Of a stretch of DNA of 64,000 bases, positions 24,591 through 32,879 are shown piece after piece. The stretch spans positions 1-64,000 of the forward strand of contig CACVCF010000002.1 in NCBI GenBank assembly GCA_902729415.1, read 5' to 3'. The first letter of the stretch is position 1; each line of letters opens with the position of its first letter. The notes below the pieces were generated by a model. It was not told where the DNA came from. It did not search any database and saw only the letters and a list, made by a program, of their open reading frames with translations. A program made the translations under genes and the position numbers. Source of the stretch: Terasakiella magnetica. Its GTDB lineage: Bacteria > Pseudomonadota > Alphaproteobacteria > Rhodospirillales > Magnetospirillaceae.

Positions 24591-25193
24591 ATGATCCTCT
24601 CCCACCTCGCCTACGCCGCCGCCTGGGCCGTGTTCGGGGCCTGCCACAGCTTGGCTGCCGGAGAAACGGCCAAGCGCGCCTTGGCGCCGCTGCTGGGGCG
24701 GGGCTATCGCCTGGGCTATAACCTCTTCGCCGTGGCCCTGTTCATTGCGGTGGGCATGGTCGGCGCCTGGGCCTTGGGGGCCGAACCACTTTTCGCTCTG
24801 CCCGCCTGGGGCAAAGCCGCCTTGGCGACGATCCATCTTTGCGGCTGGGCCGTCATGCTGCTGGCGGCGCGCTATTATGATCTGGGACGCCTCGGCGGTC
24901 TTTACCAACTACGCCACCCGGACCAGCCCGAGGACGAAGATCTGCATCTCGGCGGCCCCCATCGGTGGGTGCGCCATCCGCTTTATGCCGGTGCCTTCCT
25001 GATCTTGTGGGGCGGCGCGGTATCGCCCCTGGGGTTGGCCACCGCCTTGTGGGGCAGCCTTTATCTGCTGATCGGCACCGCCTGCGAGGAAAAGCGCCTG
25101 CTCCGCCGCTATGGCGACGCCTATGCCCACTATTGCGCCCAGGTTCCCGCCTTCATTCCGTGGCGGGGCCGCCTGCCCGCTATCGATTCCTGA
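24591..25193 (+). CDS. Membrane methyltransferase-like protein (isoprenylcysteine/phospholipid methyltransferase family)
   Basis: 200 aa with about five hydrophobic segments (residues 3-20, 42-62, 78-95, 126-146 and 146-163). The C-terminal half carries the ICMT/PEMT pattern [20 protein letters not shown] and [20 protein letters not shown], ending PAFIPW. Such proteins methylate a membrane substrate using SAM; NnrU-type proteins share the fold. The substrate is unknown. Start ATG 24591 follows AAGGGG from a dispersed repeat. The 3' end overlaps the convergent enoyl-CoA hydratase gene by 14 bp. Confidence 0.75.
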   Translation: MILSHLAYAAAWAVFGACHSLAAGETAKRALAPLLGRGYRLGYNLFAVALFIAVGMVGAWALGAEPLFALPAWGKAALATIHLCGWAVMLLAARYYDLGRLGGLYQLRHPDQPEDEDLHLGGPHRWVRHPLYAGAFLILWGGAVSPLGLATALWGSLYLLIGTACEEKRLLRRYGDAYAHYCAQVPAFIPWRGRLPAIDS

Positions 25194-25956
25194 ACACCGC
25201 CGGGCGCTTGTCGGCAAAGGCGGCCATGCCTTCCTTCTGATCCTGGGTGGCAAAGGTTGCGTGGAAGAGACGACGCTCCAGGTGGATGCCCTCGGCCAGC
25301 GTGGTCTCGAATGCGGCGTTGACCGCCTCCTTGATCATCATCGCCGCCGGGCGGCTCATGGCGGCGATCGTGGCCGCCACCTTCAAGGCTTCAGCCTCCA
25401 ACTCGGCGGCGGGCACCACCCGGCTGACCAACCCAGAGCGCTCGGCCTCGGCGGCGTCCATGTGCCGCGCCGTTAAAATCATCTCCATGGCCTTGGCCTT
25501 GCCCACCGTCCGGGGCAGACGTTGGCTGCCGCCGGTTCCCGGCATGGTCCCGATGGTGATTTCAGGATGGCCAAAGCGGGCGGTATCGGCGGCCAGCACC
25601 ACGTCGCACATCATGGCCAGCTCCGAACCGCCCCCCAGCGCCCAACCCGCCACCGCGCCGACAATGGGCTTTCTGACGCCAAGAATGCGCTCCCACTCGG
25701 CGCCGCATAAATCCTCGGCGAACACCTCGACAAAGGATTTGTCTTGCATCTCCTTGATGTCGGCCCCGGCGGCAAAGGCCTTCGCCGACCCGGCCAGCAC
25801 GATGCAGCCGACGGCATCATCTGCGTCCAACTCGTGGAAAGCGGCGTTGAGATCGGCGAACAGCGCCGATGACAGGGCGTTGAACGCCTGGGGCCGGTTC
25901 AGCCGGATCAGGCCGACGGCGCCATGACGTTCGACCAGGACATTTTCATAAGCCAT
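25180..25956 (-). CDS. Enoyl-CoA hydratase (crotonase family)
   Basis: 258 aa. Oxyanion-hole segments [16 protein letters not shown] and [16 protein letters not shown]. Both catalytic glutamates are visible (GGGSELA, and [20 protein letters not shown]), as in mitochondrial short-chain enoyl-CoA hydratase. It probably hydrates crotonyl-, tiglyl- or methacrylyl-CoA. It is the last gene of a minus-strand group with SDR dehydrogenase (20 bp upstream), HIBYL-CoA hydrolase and MatB-like ligase, opposite valine-pathway dehydrogenases. Methacrylyl-CoA in valine breakdown is a sensible substrate. Confidence 0.92.
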   Translation of the reverse strand: MAYENVLVERHGAVGLIRLNRPQAFNALSSALFADLNAAFHELDADDAVGCIVLAGSAKAFAAGADIKEMQDKSFVEVFAEDLCGAEWERILGVRKPIVGAVAGWALGGGSELAMMCDVVLAADTARFGHPEITIGTMPGTGGSQRLPRTVGKAKAMEMILTARHMDAAEAERSGLVSRVVPAAELEAEALKVAATIAAMSRPAAMMIKEAVNAAFETTLAEGIHLERRLFHATFATQDQKEGMAAFADKRPAVFRNR

Positions 25957-25976
25957 GAAAAGATCCCTTCCCTAAA

Positions 25977-26738
25977 TCATTGCGGCGGCATGCGCACCGC
26001 GCCGTCGAGGCGAATAGCGCTGCCGTTCAGCATGGGATTGTCGCAGATGGCCAGGACCATCTTGGCGTATTCCTCGGGCTTGCCCAAACGGTGGGGGAAC
26101 AAGGTCGAGGCCACCAGAGTGTCCATCACCTCGTCGGGCATGCCGGCCAGCATGGGGGTCTCCATATAGCCCGGTGCCACCGCCACCACCCGGATGCCCA
26201 AGGGCGCGAATTCGCGGGCGGCAGGCAGCGACAGGGCGGCGACGCCGCCCTTGGACGAGGCATAGGCGCACTGGCCGACCTGACCGTCCCAAGCGGCGAT
26301 GGAGGCGGTATTGACGATCACACCGCGCTCGCCGCCCGCCAGAGGCGACAGCTCGGCCATATCAGCCGCCGCCAGACGCATGACGTTGAAGGTGCCGATC
26401 AGATTGACCTGGATGACGCGGGCATAGGTTTCCAGCGGCATCGGCCCCTTGCGCCCCACCACCTTGCCCGGCGTCACCACCCCGGCACAGGATACGGCGA
26501 TGCGGGCCGCGCCATGGGCGTCACGTGCCTTGGCCAGCGCCGCCATGGTGGATTTCTCATCCGACACATCGCAGGCGGCCCAGATACCGCCGATTTCCTT
26601 GGCTGTGGCCTCGGCCCGCGCCGCGTCAATATCGAACACGCCGACCTTGGCGCCCGCGGCGGCCAAAGCACGCGCCGTCGCCTGACCCAGCCCCGACCCG
26701 CCGCCGGTGACGATGGCAGCCAAACCATTGATATTCAT
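25977..26738 (-). CDS. SDR-family 3-hydroxyacyl-CoA dehydrogenase (HSD17B10-like)
   Basis: 253 aa classical SDR. NAD site [20 protein letters not shown], an acidic [10 protein letters not shown] (NAD preference), [13 protein letters not shown], catalytic Ser in [11 protein letters not shown], and Tyr-x3-Lys in [11 protein letters not shown]-terminal [15 protein letters not shown]. The sequence resembles type-2 3-hydroxyacyl-CoA dehydrogenase, which oxidises 2-methyl-3-hydroxybutyryl-CoA in isoleucine breakdown and other short 3-hydroxyacyl-CoAs. It lies between the enoyl-CoA hydratase and a 390-bp repeat block that separates it from the rest of the group. Confidence 0.9.
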   Translation of the reverse strand: MNINGLAAIVTGGGSGLGQATARALAAAGAKVGVFDIDAARAEATAKEIGGIWAACDVSDEKSTMAALAKARDAHGAARIAVSCAGVVTPGKVVGRKGPMPLETYARVIQVNLIGTFNVMRLAAADMAELSPLAGGERGVIVNTASIAAWDGQVGQCAYASSKGGVAALSLPAAREFAPLGIRVVAVAPGYMETPMLAGMPDEVMDTLVASTLFPHRLGKPEEYAKMVLAICDNPMLNGSAIRLDGAVRMPPQ

Positions 26739-26763
26739 GACTAATGCTCCCTCTATTGGTCTT

Positions 26764-27126
26764 GCCCCTCAATCGCCGGGCGGGTCGCTCCGCAACCCTT
26801 GGCTCCCGCGGCATCAGCCGCGCCGGCCCTTGGCCGCAACTCCTCGCCTTCGGCTCGTCAGGGGCAGAGGCCCCCTCGCCCCTCAATCGCCGGGCGGGTC
26901 GCTCCGCAACCCTTGGCTCCCGCGGCATCAGCCGCGCCGGCCCTTGGCCGCAACTCCTCGCCTTCGGCTCGTCAGGGGCAGAGGCCCCCTCGCCCCTCAA
27001 TCGCCGGGCGGGTCGCTCCGCAACCCTTGGCTCCCGCGGCATCAGCCGCGCCGGCCCTTGGCCGCAACTCCTCGCCTTCGGCTCGTCAGGGGCAGAGGCC
27101 CCCTCGCCCCTCAATCGCCGGGCGGG
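26764..27126. repeat. Three perfect-looking 114-bp tandem repeats plus a 21-bp partial fourth
   Basis: Units start at 26764, 26878, 26992 and 27106, each beginning GCCCCTCAATCGCCGGGCGG. Inside each unit is CGCGGC-ATCA-GCCGCG, a 6-bp-stem hairpin, and two CCTTGGC blocks. The full units read identically over the parts I compared. 114 is divisible by 3, so open frames run through on both strands, but there is no start site, and the peptides are Pro/Arg/Ala repeats. I take it as non-coding. It fills the 391-bp gap between the SDR and HIBYL-CoA hydrolase genes. Confidence 0.93.
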
Positions 27127-27129
27127 GGG

Positions 27130-28176
27130 TTAAAACGTCAGATCGCCGCAGACCGGCACGGTGTCGAACGCCGTAAGCACCGCCTGGGCCGAGACCTCCT
27201 CGATGGTGGCGGGGTGCCAAGCCGGTTTGTTGTCGCGGTCGATCAGCAGCGCCCGGATACCTTCGATGAAATCATGGGCCGGGGCCAGCACCTGCGACAA
27301 CCGGAACTCCATCGTCATGCATTCGTCGAATGACAGATCCCGCCCGCGCCGAATCATCTCGAAGCTGACCGCCACCAGGGTGGGGGACTTCTTGCGAAGC
27401 AGGGCCAGGGTCTCGGCGGCGAAGGGGTCACTTTCCTGCGCCAGCGCCGCCAGCACTCCGGTCAGACTCTCCTGGCCGAAACAGCGGTCGATCAAAGCCC
27501 GCTTATCGTCGAGAGGCGCCGGTCCCGGCTCCTGGGCGAAGCCGTCCAGGGTGGCGGCGACCTCGGCCTCGTCACGGGCTTCGGACAGGGCCTCGCGCAA
27601 TGCGCCCAGCCGCTCGCTCTCCACATAATGGGTTGCCACCCCCACATGCAAGGTGTCGGCGGGGCCGAGGCGGGCACCGGTCAACCCCAGATACATGCCG
27701 ATGCCGCCGGGCAGATGCGGCAGGAAGTAACTGCCGCCCACATCGGGGAAAAAGCCGATGCCGGTTTCGGGCATGGCGAACAAGGTGCGTTCGGTGGCGA
27801 CGCGGAAGCGGCCATGGACGGAAACGCCGACGCCGCCGCCCATGGTGATGCCGTCGATCAGAGCGACATAAGGCTTGGGCATGGTCTTGATGCGGCGGTT
27901 AAGGCGGTATTCGTCGCGGTAGAAGGCGGCGACGAACTCCATGTCGCCCGCCTTGCAGGCTTCCTGCAACTGCTTGATGTCGCCGCCGGCGCAAAACGCC
28001 TTCTCGCCCGCGCCCTCGATCACCACCGCCGTGACGGATACATCCTTGGCCCAGGCTTCAAGTTGCGGATGCATGGCGTGGACCTGATCCAGCGTCAAGG
28101 CGTTCAGCGCCTTGGGCCGGTCCAGCACCATGCGGCCGAGATTACCGGTACGTTCGAAATGGATTTCCGTACTCAT
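27130..28176 (-). CDS. 3-hydroxyisobutyryl-CoA hydrolase
   Basis: 348 aa, the HIBCH length (crotonase core plus a long C-terminal extension). KAFCAGGDIKQLQEACKAGD, DGITMGGGVGVSVHGRFRVA, and PETGIGFFPDVGGSYFLPHL, with the Glu and Asp that mark HIBCH. In the tail, PTLVAVSFEMIRRG, LSFDECMTMEFRLS and EGIRALLIDRDNKPAWHPAT. It releases 3-hydroxyisobutyrate from its CoA ester in valine breakdown, feeding the dehydrogenase encoded at 31856. Start ATG 28176 has AAGG nearby; the longer frame runs toward the matB-like stop. Confidence 0.93.
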   Translation of the reverse strand: MSTEIHFERTGNLGRMVLDRPKALNALTLDQVHAMHPQLEAWAKDVSVTAVVIEGAGEKAFCAGGDIKQLQEACKAGDMEFVAAFYRDEYRLNRRIKTMPKPYVALIDGITMGGGVGVSVHGRFRVATERTLFAMPETGIGFFPDVGGSYFLPHLPGGIGMYLGLTGARLGPADTLHVGVATHYVESERLGALREALSEARDEAEVAATLDGFAQEPGPAPLDDKRALIDRCFGQESLTGVLAALAQESDPFAAETLALLRKKSPTLVAVSFEMIRRGRDLSFDECMTMEFRLSQVLAPAHDFIEGIRALLIDRDNKPAWHPATIEEVSAQAVLTAFDTVPVCGDLTF

Positions 28177-28192
28177 CACCTTGAGAACTCCG

Positions 28193-29734
28193 TCACGAGG
28201 CCTTGCCGAGACCGGCCTGCCACAGGGCGGCATAGCTCTCGCGCAGCACGTTTTTTTGCACCTTGCCCATGGCGTTGCGCGGCAATTCTGTCACCAGAAC
28301 CACCTGCTTGGGCACCTTGTAATTGGCCAGCCGCCCGCGCAAGGATGCGGTGATTCCGTCGGGGGTGAGGCCGCCGCCGCCCGGCGCGGTCACCACCACC
28401 GCCAGACCGGCCTCGCCAAAATCGGGATGCGGCATACCGATAACGGCGGATTCCACCACGCCCTCCAGGCGGTCGATGGCATCCTCCACCTCCTTGGGAT
28501 AGACGTTATAGCCGCCCGAGATGATGAGATCCTTGGCGCGTCCGACAATGGAGACATACCCGCGCGCGTCGATCACGCCGACATCGCCGCTTTTGAAGAA
28601 GCCATCCGCGGTGAACTCGGCCTTGGTCTTCTCGGGCATGTTCCAATAGCCCTTGAAGATGTTCGGGCCTTTGACCTCGATGATGCCGACCTCGCCCTGG
28701 GGCAGCACCTGACCGTCCTCGCCGGTGATGCGCAAATCCACGTCGGGCAGGGGAAAGCCCACCGTCCCCGCCAGCCGGTCGCCGTCCAGCGGGTTAGAGG
28801 TGAACATGCCGCCCTCGGTCATGCCGTAGCGCTCCAAAATGGTGTGCCCGGTCTTGGCGCTGAAGGCCTCGAAGGTCTCGGTCAGCAGCGGCGCCGACCC
28901 CGAGATGAACAGCCGCATGGAGGTGCAGGCCTCTGGGCTGAGGTTGGGGCTGGTAAGAAAGCGGGTGTAGAAGGTCGGAACCCCCATGAACACCGTGGCG
29001 CGCTTGAACAGGGCAATGGCCTGCTCGGCATCGAATTTGGGGCAGAAGATCATGGCGCTGCCGTTGAGCAGTACGCAGTTGATGGCCACGAACAGCCCGT
29101 GGGTGTGGAAAATGGGCAGGCAGTGCAGCAGCACATCGTCAGGGCGGAATCCCCATAGCTTATGCAAGGTGGCGGCGTTGCTGCCTAGATTGGTGTGGCT
29201 CATCATGGCGCCCTTGGGCCGCCCGGTGGTGCCCGAGGAATAAAGGATGGCGGCGATGTCGTCGCCGCCTCGTTTGGCGGTCTCGAATTCCGCCGCCTTG
29301 TCCGCCGCCTGCTCGGGCAGGGTGCCGTCACCGACGCTGCCCAGGGTGAAGACATGCGCCTTGATCCCGGCCTTGCCCACCAGCGCGGTCATCTCATCCT
29401 TGCGGTGGGGCTGGCACACCACCGCCGTGGGGGCGGCATCGCCCAGGAAGTATTCCAACTCGTCGGCCTGATAGGCGGTGTTCAGCGGCAGCAGAATGGC
29501 CCCGGCCCGCACACAGGCCAGATACAGCACCACCGCTTCCGGGGATTTGTCCACCTGCACCGCCACCCGCTCGCCGGGCTTGACCCCGGCATCGGTCAGC
29601 GCGCGGGCATAACGGCCGGTAGCGGCCTCAAGCGCGCCATAGCTGAGGGTGGCGCCGCCGGGAACATCGATGAAGGGGCGCGAGCGGTCGGCCGGAAAGC
29701 GCGAACGGAACAGCTCGAACAGATTGTCCTTCAT
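28193..29734 (-). CDS. matB: MatB-like malonyl-/methylmalonyl-CoA synthetase
   Basis: 513 aa acyl-CoA synthetase of the ANL family. The P-loop-like ILYSSGTTGRPKGAMMSH, the IFHTHGLFVA block, ISGSAPLLTETFEAF, RYGMTEGGMFTSNPLDGDRL with GTVGFPLPDVDLRITG, DGFFKSGDVGVID, SGGYNVYPKEVED, and a terminal catalytic Lys in NAMGKVQKN. The LPLNTAYQADELEYFL and RYGMTE...SNP...R segments fit malonate-CoA ligases best. MatB enzymes also accept methylmalonate, which would link to valine breakdown. It lies downstream of a GntR regulator of the type that controls mat operons. The symbol is given by similarity. Confidence 0.8.
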   Translation of the reverse strand: MKDNLFELFRSRFPADRSRPFIDVPGGATLSYGALEAATGRYARALTDAGVKPGERVAVQVDKSPEAVVLYLACVRAGAILLPLNTAYQADELEYFLGDAAPTAVVCQPHRKDEMTALVGKAGIKAHVFTLGSVGDGTLPEQAADKAAEFETAKRGGDDIAAILYSSGTTGRPKGAMMSHTNLGSNAATLHKLWGFRPDDVLLHCLPIFHTHGLFVAINCVLLNGSAMIFCPKFDAEQAIALFKRATVFMGVPTFYTRFLTSPNLSPEACTSMRLFISGSAPLLTETFEAFSAKTGHTILERYGMTEGGMFTSNPLDGDRLAGTVGFPLPDVDLRITGEDGQVLPQGEVGIIEVKGPNIFKGYWNMPEKTKAEFTADGFFKSGDVGVIDARGYVSIVGRAKDLIISGGYNVYPKEVEDAIDRLEGVVESAVIGMPHPDFGEAGLAVVVTAPGGGGLTPDGITASLRGRLANYKVPKQVVLVTELPRNAMGKVQKNVLRESYAALWQAGLGKAS

Positions 29735-29806
29735 GGAGAGTCCCCCGCTTGAATCATTGGCACCGAAAAAGGCGATAACACAGCCACCGGATCGGCGCCA
29801 GCGGAT

Positions 29807-29835
29807 TGTATCCAGAAATTGATTTTCTGGATACA
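29807..29835. promoter_or_regulatory. 12-bp perfect inverted repeat upstream of matB-like gene (probable GntR operator)
   Basis: TGTATCCAGAAA - TTGAT - TTTCTGGATACA, arms 29807-29818 and 29824-29835. It lies about 75-100 bp upstream of the matB-like start and 3 bp past the gntR stop. The outer TGTATCC/GGATACA halves echo the GTATAC core expected for FadR-subfamily regulators. A terminator for gntR is an alternative, but no T-run follows on the minus strand. Confidence 0.6.
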
Positions 29836-29838
29836 GGA

Positions 29839-30498
29839 TCAGGCCATAATGGACACAAATTCCGCAAAGATATCGGCCTGAATGGTGACATGCTTGCGCA
29901 TGGCGTTCTGTGCCCGCTCGGGATCGGAAGCCTCGATGGCGGCCACCACCTCGCCATGCTCGCCGAATGAACCGGTAATCCGGCTGGGGTGATTGAGCTG
30001 ATAGCGGCGATAGGGCGCGAGGCGGGCGAACAGCCCGCGCGCCATCTCCTTCAACACCTCGTTGTGACTGCCATCGTAAATGGCGTCATGGAAGGCGCGG
30101 TTGATGGCGTAGTACTCGTCCAGGTCACGCCCCTCCACCAGGGCCGCCGCCCCGGCGTGCAAATCGGCCAGAGCAGCCTTTTCTTCAGGACTCATGCGGC
30201 GTGCGGCGTAGCGGGCGCACAACCCCTCGACCTCGCTCATCACCTCGAACATCTGCACCATACGGTGCAGATCCAAGGGCGCCACCACCGCGCCCTGACG
30301 CGGCTTTTTTACCACCAGGCCGGAATAGACCAGTTGCAGAATGGCCTCGCGCACCGGAGTGCGCGACAGGCCGAAGCGGGTAGCCAGGCTTTCTTCATCC
30401 AGCCGGGTTCCTGGACGCAGACGCCCCTGGAAGATCTCCTTCTCCAGGGCCTGACGGATTTCGTCGGCCCTGGTCGCCGGCTTATTCTGATCGCTCAT
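29839..30498 (-). CDS. GntR-family (FadR/FCD subfamily) transcriptional regulator
   Basis: 219 aa from ATG 30498, preceded by GGGAGGCGGT. Residues 8-75 form the winged helix ([40 protein letters not shown]). Residues 85-215 form an FCD effector domain with its metal/ligand residues visible ([44 protein letters not shown]). FCD regulators respond to small carboxylates. Its position next to matB fits MatR-like control by malonate or methylmalonate. Candidate operators lie at 29807-29835 and 30598-30609. Confidence 0.88.
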   Translation of the reverse strand: MSDQNKPATRADEIRQALEKEIFQGRLRPGTRLDEESLATRFGLSRTPVREAILQLVYSGLVVKKPRQGAVVAPLDLHRMVQMFEVMSEVEGLCARYAARRMSPEEKAALADLHAGAAALVEGRDLDEYYAINRAFHDAIYDGSHNEVLKEMARGLFARLAPYRRYQLNHPSRITGSFGEHGEVVAAIEASDPERAQNAMRKHVTIQADIFAEFVSIMA

Positions 30499-30597
30499 AC
30501 CGCCTCCCATATCCCCGCCTTCCTGCGCCGCCAATATACATCCAACCGCCATGTTGTCTAAGGGACATCTGAACCTTGCACACAAAAATCGCCTTTC

Positions 30598-30609
30598 TCG
30601 TATACATAA
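30598..30609. promoter_or_regulatory. MatR-like GTATAC operator candidate in the divergent promoter
   Basis: TCGTATACATAA, with the palindromic core GTATAC at 30600-30605, about 100 bp upstream of gntR and 85 bp upstream of the divergent acyl-CoA dehydrogenase gene. It resembles the TCTTGTATAC-type site reported for rhizobial MatR. One site here could control both directions. Confidence 0.45.
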
Positions 30610-30688
30610 TATGGACCGATGGCATCCATTGTGGTACTTCCTTATGAACCAATGGGGCAAAAGACCCCGCGTCAGGGATGGATGTGCA

Positions 30689-31825
30689 ATGAATTTTGGC
30701 CTGAGCGAGGACCAGGACGCTTTTCGACGTGCCGCGCGCGATTTCGCCGAGGGCGAGATGGCGCCCCATGCCGCCCAGTGGGATGAAGACTCCATCTTCC
30801 CCGAGGACGCGCTGCGCAAGGCCGCCGAGCTGGGCTTTGCCGGAATCTACGTCAAGGAGGATGTGGGCGGATCGGCGCTGTCGCGCCTCGACGCAGCCTT
30901 GATCTTTGAGGAACTTGCCGCCGCCTGTCCATCCACCGCCGCCTATATCTCCATCCACAACATGGCGTCTTGGATGATCGACACCTTCGGCAGCGACGAA
31001 CAGCGCCGTTGCTGGCTGCCCGATCTGTGTTCCATGCGGACCTTTGCCAGCTATTGCCTGACCGAGGCCAATGCCGGGTCCGACGCCGCAAGCTTGCGCA
31101 CCAAGGCGGTACGCGACGGCGATGAGTATATCTTGAACGGCTCCAAGGCCTTCATCTCCGGCGGTGGGCGTTCGGATGTCTATGTGGTGATGGTGCGCAC
31201 CGGCGATCCCGGCCCCAAGGGCATTTCATGCCTGGTGGTGGACAAGGACAGCCCCGGCCTGTCTTTCGGCAAGCAGGAAAAGAAACTGGGCTGGAAGTCC
31301 CAACCAACCGCCAGCGTCATCTTTGAAGATTGCCGAGTGCCGGTGGCCAACCGCCTGGGGGAAGAGGGCGACGGGTTCAAGATCGCCATGAAGGGCCTGG
31401 ACGGCGGGCGCATCAATATCGGCGCCTGTTCCCTGGGCGGCGCCCGGCGCTGCCTGGAGCTTGCCATCGACTATACCGGCCAGCGCCAGCAATTCGGCCA
31501 GCCCATCAGCGCCTTCCAGGCCACCCAGTTCCGCCTGGCCGACATGGCCACCGAGTTGGAGGCCGCGCGGCTGATGATCCACCGCGCCGCCGCCAGCCTG
31601 GACGCCCGCTCGCCCGAGGCCACAGTGCATTGCGCCATGGCCAAGCGTCTGGCCACCGACACCGGCTTTGCCGTGGTCGACGCCGCGCTGCAACTGCACG
31701 GCGGCTATGGCTACATCAAGGAATATCCTATCGAGCGCTATTTCCGCGACCTGCGGGTCCACCAGATCCTGGAAGGCTCGAACGAAATCATGCGGGTGAT
31801 CATCGGCCGGTCGCTGACCGGCTGA
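30689..31825 (+). CDS. Acyl-CoA dehydrogenase, isobutyryl-CoA type (ACAD8-like)
   Basis: 378 aa. FAD/substrate motifs: [77 protein letters not shown], and the catalytic-base Glu in [15 protein letters not shown]. The near N-terminal [20 protein letters not shown] fixes the start at 30689; the frame is open from 30551 but the divergent promoter lies there. It probably oxidises isobutyryl-CoA to methacrylyl-CoA. 30 bp downstream is 3-hydroxyisobutyrate dehydrogenase, and across the divergent promoter is HIBYL-CoA hydrolase, so the locus covers consecutive valine steps. Confidence 0.9.
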   Translation: MNFGLSEDQDAFRRAARDFAEGEMAPHAAQWDEDSIFPEDALRKAAELGFAGIYVKEDVGGSALSRLDAALIFEELAAACPSTAAYISIHNMASWMIDTFGSDEQRRCWLPDLCSMRTFASYCLTEANAGSDAASLRTKAVRDGDEYILNGSKAFISGGGRSDVYVVMVRTGDPGPKGISCLVVDKDSPGLSFGKQEKKLGWKSQPTASVIFEDCRVPVANRLGEEGDGFKIAMKGLDGGRINIGACSLGGARRCLELAIDYTGQRQQFGQPISAFQATQFRLADMATELEAARLMIHRAAASLDARSPEATVHCAMAKRLATDTGFAVVDAALQLHGGYGYIKEYPIERYFRDLRVHQILEGSNEIMRVIIGRSLTG

Positions 31826-31855
31826 GGGGGCAACACACACGAGGGAGAGAGAGTT

Positions 31856-32746
31856 ATGGCGAGCGTCGGATTCATCGGCCTGGGCAATATGGGTGCCCCC
31901 ATGATGCGCAACCTGCTGAAGGCGGGGCATGCCGTCAAAGCCTTCGACCTGTCCGAGACCGCGCGCAAGGCCGCCGTTGATGCGGGCGCCGTCGCCGCCG
32001 TCAGCGCCCGCGAGGCCGCGCTGGATGTGGATGTCGTTGTAACCATGCTGCCCGCCGGCGCCCATGTGAAGTCGGTGATGCTGGGTGAGGCCGGTTTATT
32101 CGCCGCCGCCCGCGCCAATACCTTGTTCATTGATTCCTCCACCATTGATGTCGCCACCGCCCGCGTGGTCGCCGCCGAAGCCACCACGGCGGGGCACGCC
32201 TTCATCGACGCCCCGGTTTCCGGCGGCGTCGGCGGGGCCGAAGCAGGAACCCTGACCTTCATGGTCGGAGGCGCCGACGACGCCTTCGCACGGGCTGAAA
32301 GCATCCTGGCGGTGATGGGCAAGACCATCGTCCACGCCGGCGGCCCCGGCAACGGTCAGGCCGCCAAGATCTGCAACAACATGCTGTTGGGCATCTCCAT
32401 GATCGGCACCTGCGAGGCCTTCGCCTTGGCAGAGAAATTGGGCCTCGATCACCAGAAGCTGTTCGACATCGCCTCGAAATCGTCGGGCCAATGCTGGTCC
32501 ATGACCACCTATTGCCCGGTCCCGGGTCCGGTCGCCACCTCGCCCGCCAACCGTGATTATAAGGCAGGCTTTGCCGCCGCCATGATGCTGAAGGATTTGA
32601 AGCTGGCGGTTGAAGCGGCGCAAGGCTCTGGAGCGGTCATTCCGCTGGGTGCCGAAGCGGCCCAGCTTTATGCGCTGATGGTCGGAAGCGGCGAAGGCGG
32701 CCTCGACTTTTCCGGGATCATCCACATGCTGCGCGGGAAGGCGTGA
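31856..32746 (+). CDS. mmsB: 3-hydroxyisobutyrate dehydrogenase
   Basis: 296 aa beta-hydroxyacid dehydrogenase. N-terminal VGFIGLGNMGAPMMRNLLKA, VVTMLPAGAHVKSVML, FIDSSTIDVATARVVA, the substrate signature FIDAPVSGGVGGAEAGTLTF, and the catalytic Lys in GNGQAAKICNNMLLGISMIG. It oxidises 3-hydroxyisobutyrate to methylmalonate semialdehyde with NAD. A GAGGGAGAGAGAG precedes the ATG. It forms an operon with the upstream acyl-CoA dehydrogenase gene. The next enzyme, methylmalonate-semialdehyde dehydrogenase, is not in the window. Confidence 0.94.
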   Translation: MASVGFIGLGNMGAPMMRNLLKAGHAVKAFDLSETARKAAVDAGAVAAVSAREAALDVDVVVTMLPAGAHVKSVMLGEAGLFAAARANTLFIDSSTIDVATARVVAAEATTAGHAFIDAPVSGGVGGAEAGTLTFMVGGADDAFARAESILAVMGKTIVHAGGPGNGQAAKICNNMLLGISMIGTCEAFALAEKLGLDHQKLFDIASKSSGQCWSMTTYCPVPGPVATSPANRDYKAGFAAAMMLKDLKLAVEAAQGSGAVIPLGAEAAQLYALMVGSGEGGLDFSGIIHMLRGKA

Positions 32747-32752
32747 AGCCTC

Positions 32753-32786
32753 TTGCGTGACAATTAAAAAAACGTATGCTCGTTTT
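32753..32786 (+). promoter_or_regulatory. Promoter of the ABC-importer operon with overlapping palindrome
   Basis: TTGCGT (32753-32758), 16 bp, TATGCT (32775-32780). The -10 is the centre of AAAACG-TATGCT-CGTTTT (32769-32786), a perfect 6-bp inverted repeat, which suggests a repressor that occludes the -10 (TetR- or MarR-type, inferred). The operon starts about 100 bp downstream at 32880. Confidence 0.5.
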
Positions 32787-32879
32787 CAAGTCGGAGGAGC
32801 CTCTCCCTTAATCGAGGCCCCCACAACAGGGTGAACGTCGAGGCCGATGGCATCATCGGCCCGGTCCAGGAGCAAGGGA

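Noticed and set aside
26626..27333. Long open frames through the 114-bp repeats on both strands
   Set aside because: 114 is a multiple of 3, so frames stay open by arithmetic. Peptides are repeated Arg/Pro/Ala with no ribosome-binding site and both run into real genes.
29807..29835. Inverted repeat considered as the gntR terminator
   Set aside because: No T-run follows on the minus strand, and its TGTATCC ends match operator-like cores better; kept as operator with moderate confidence.
32096..32725. Minus-strand frame opposite mmsB
   Set aside because: Gly/Asp/His-rich shadow; the plus strand is a textbook hydroxyisobutyrate dehydrogenase.
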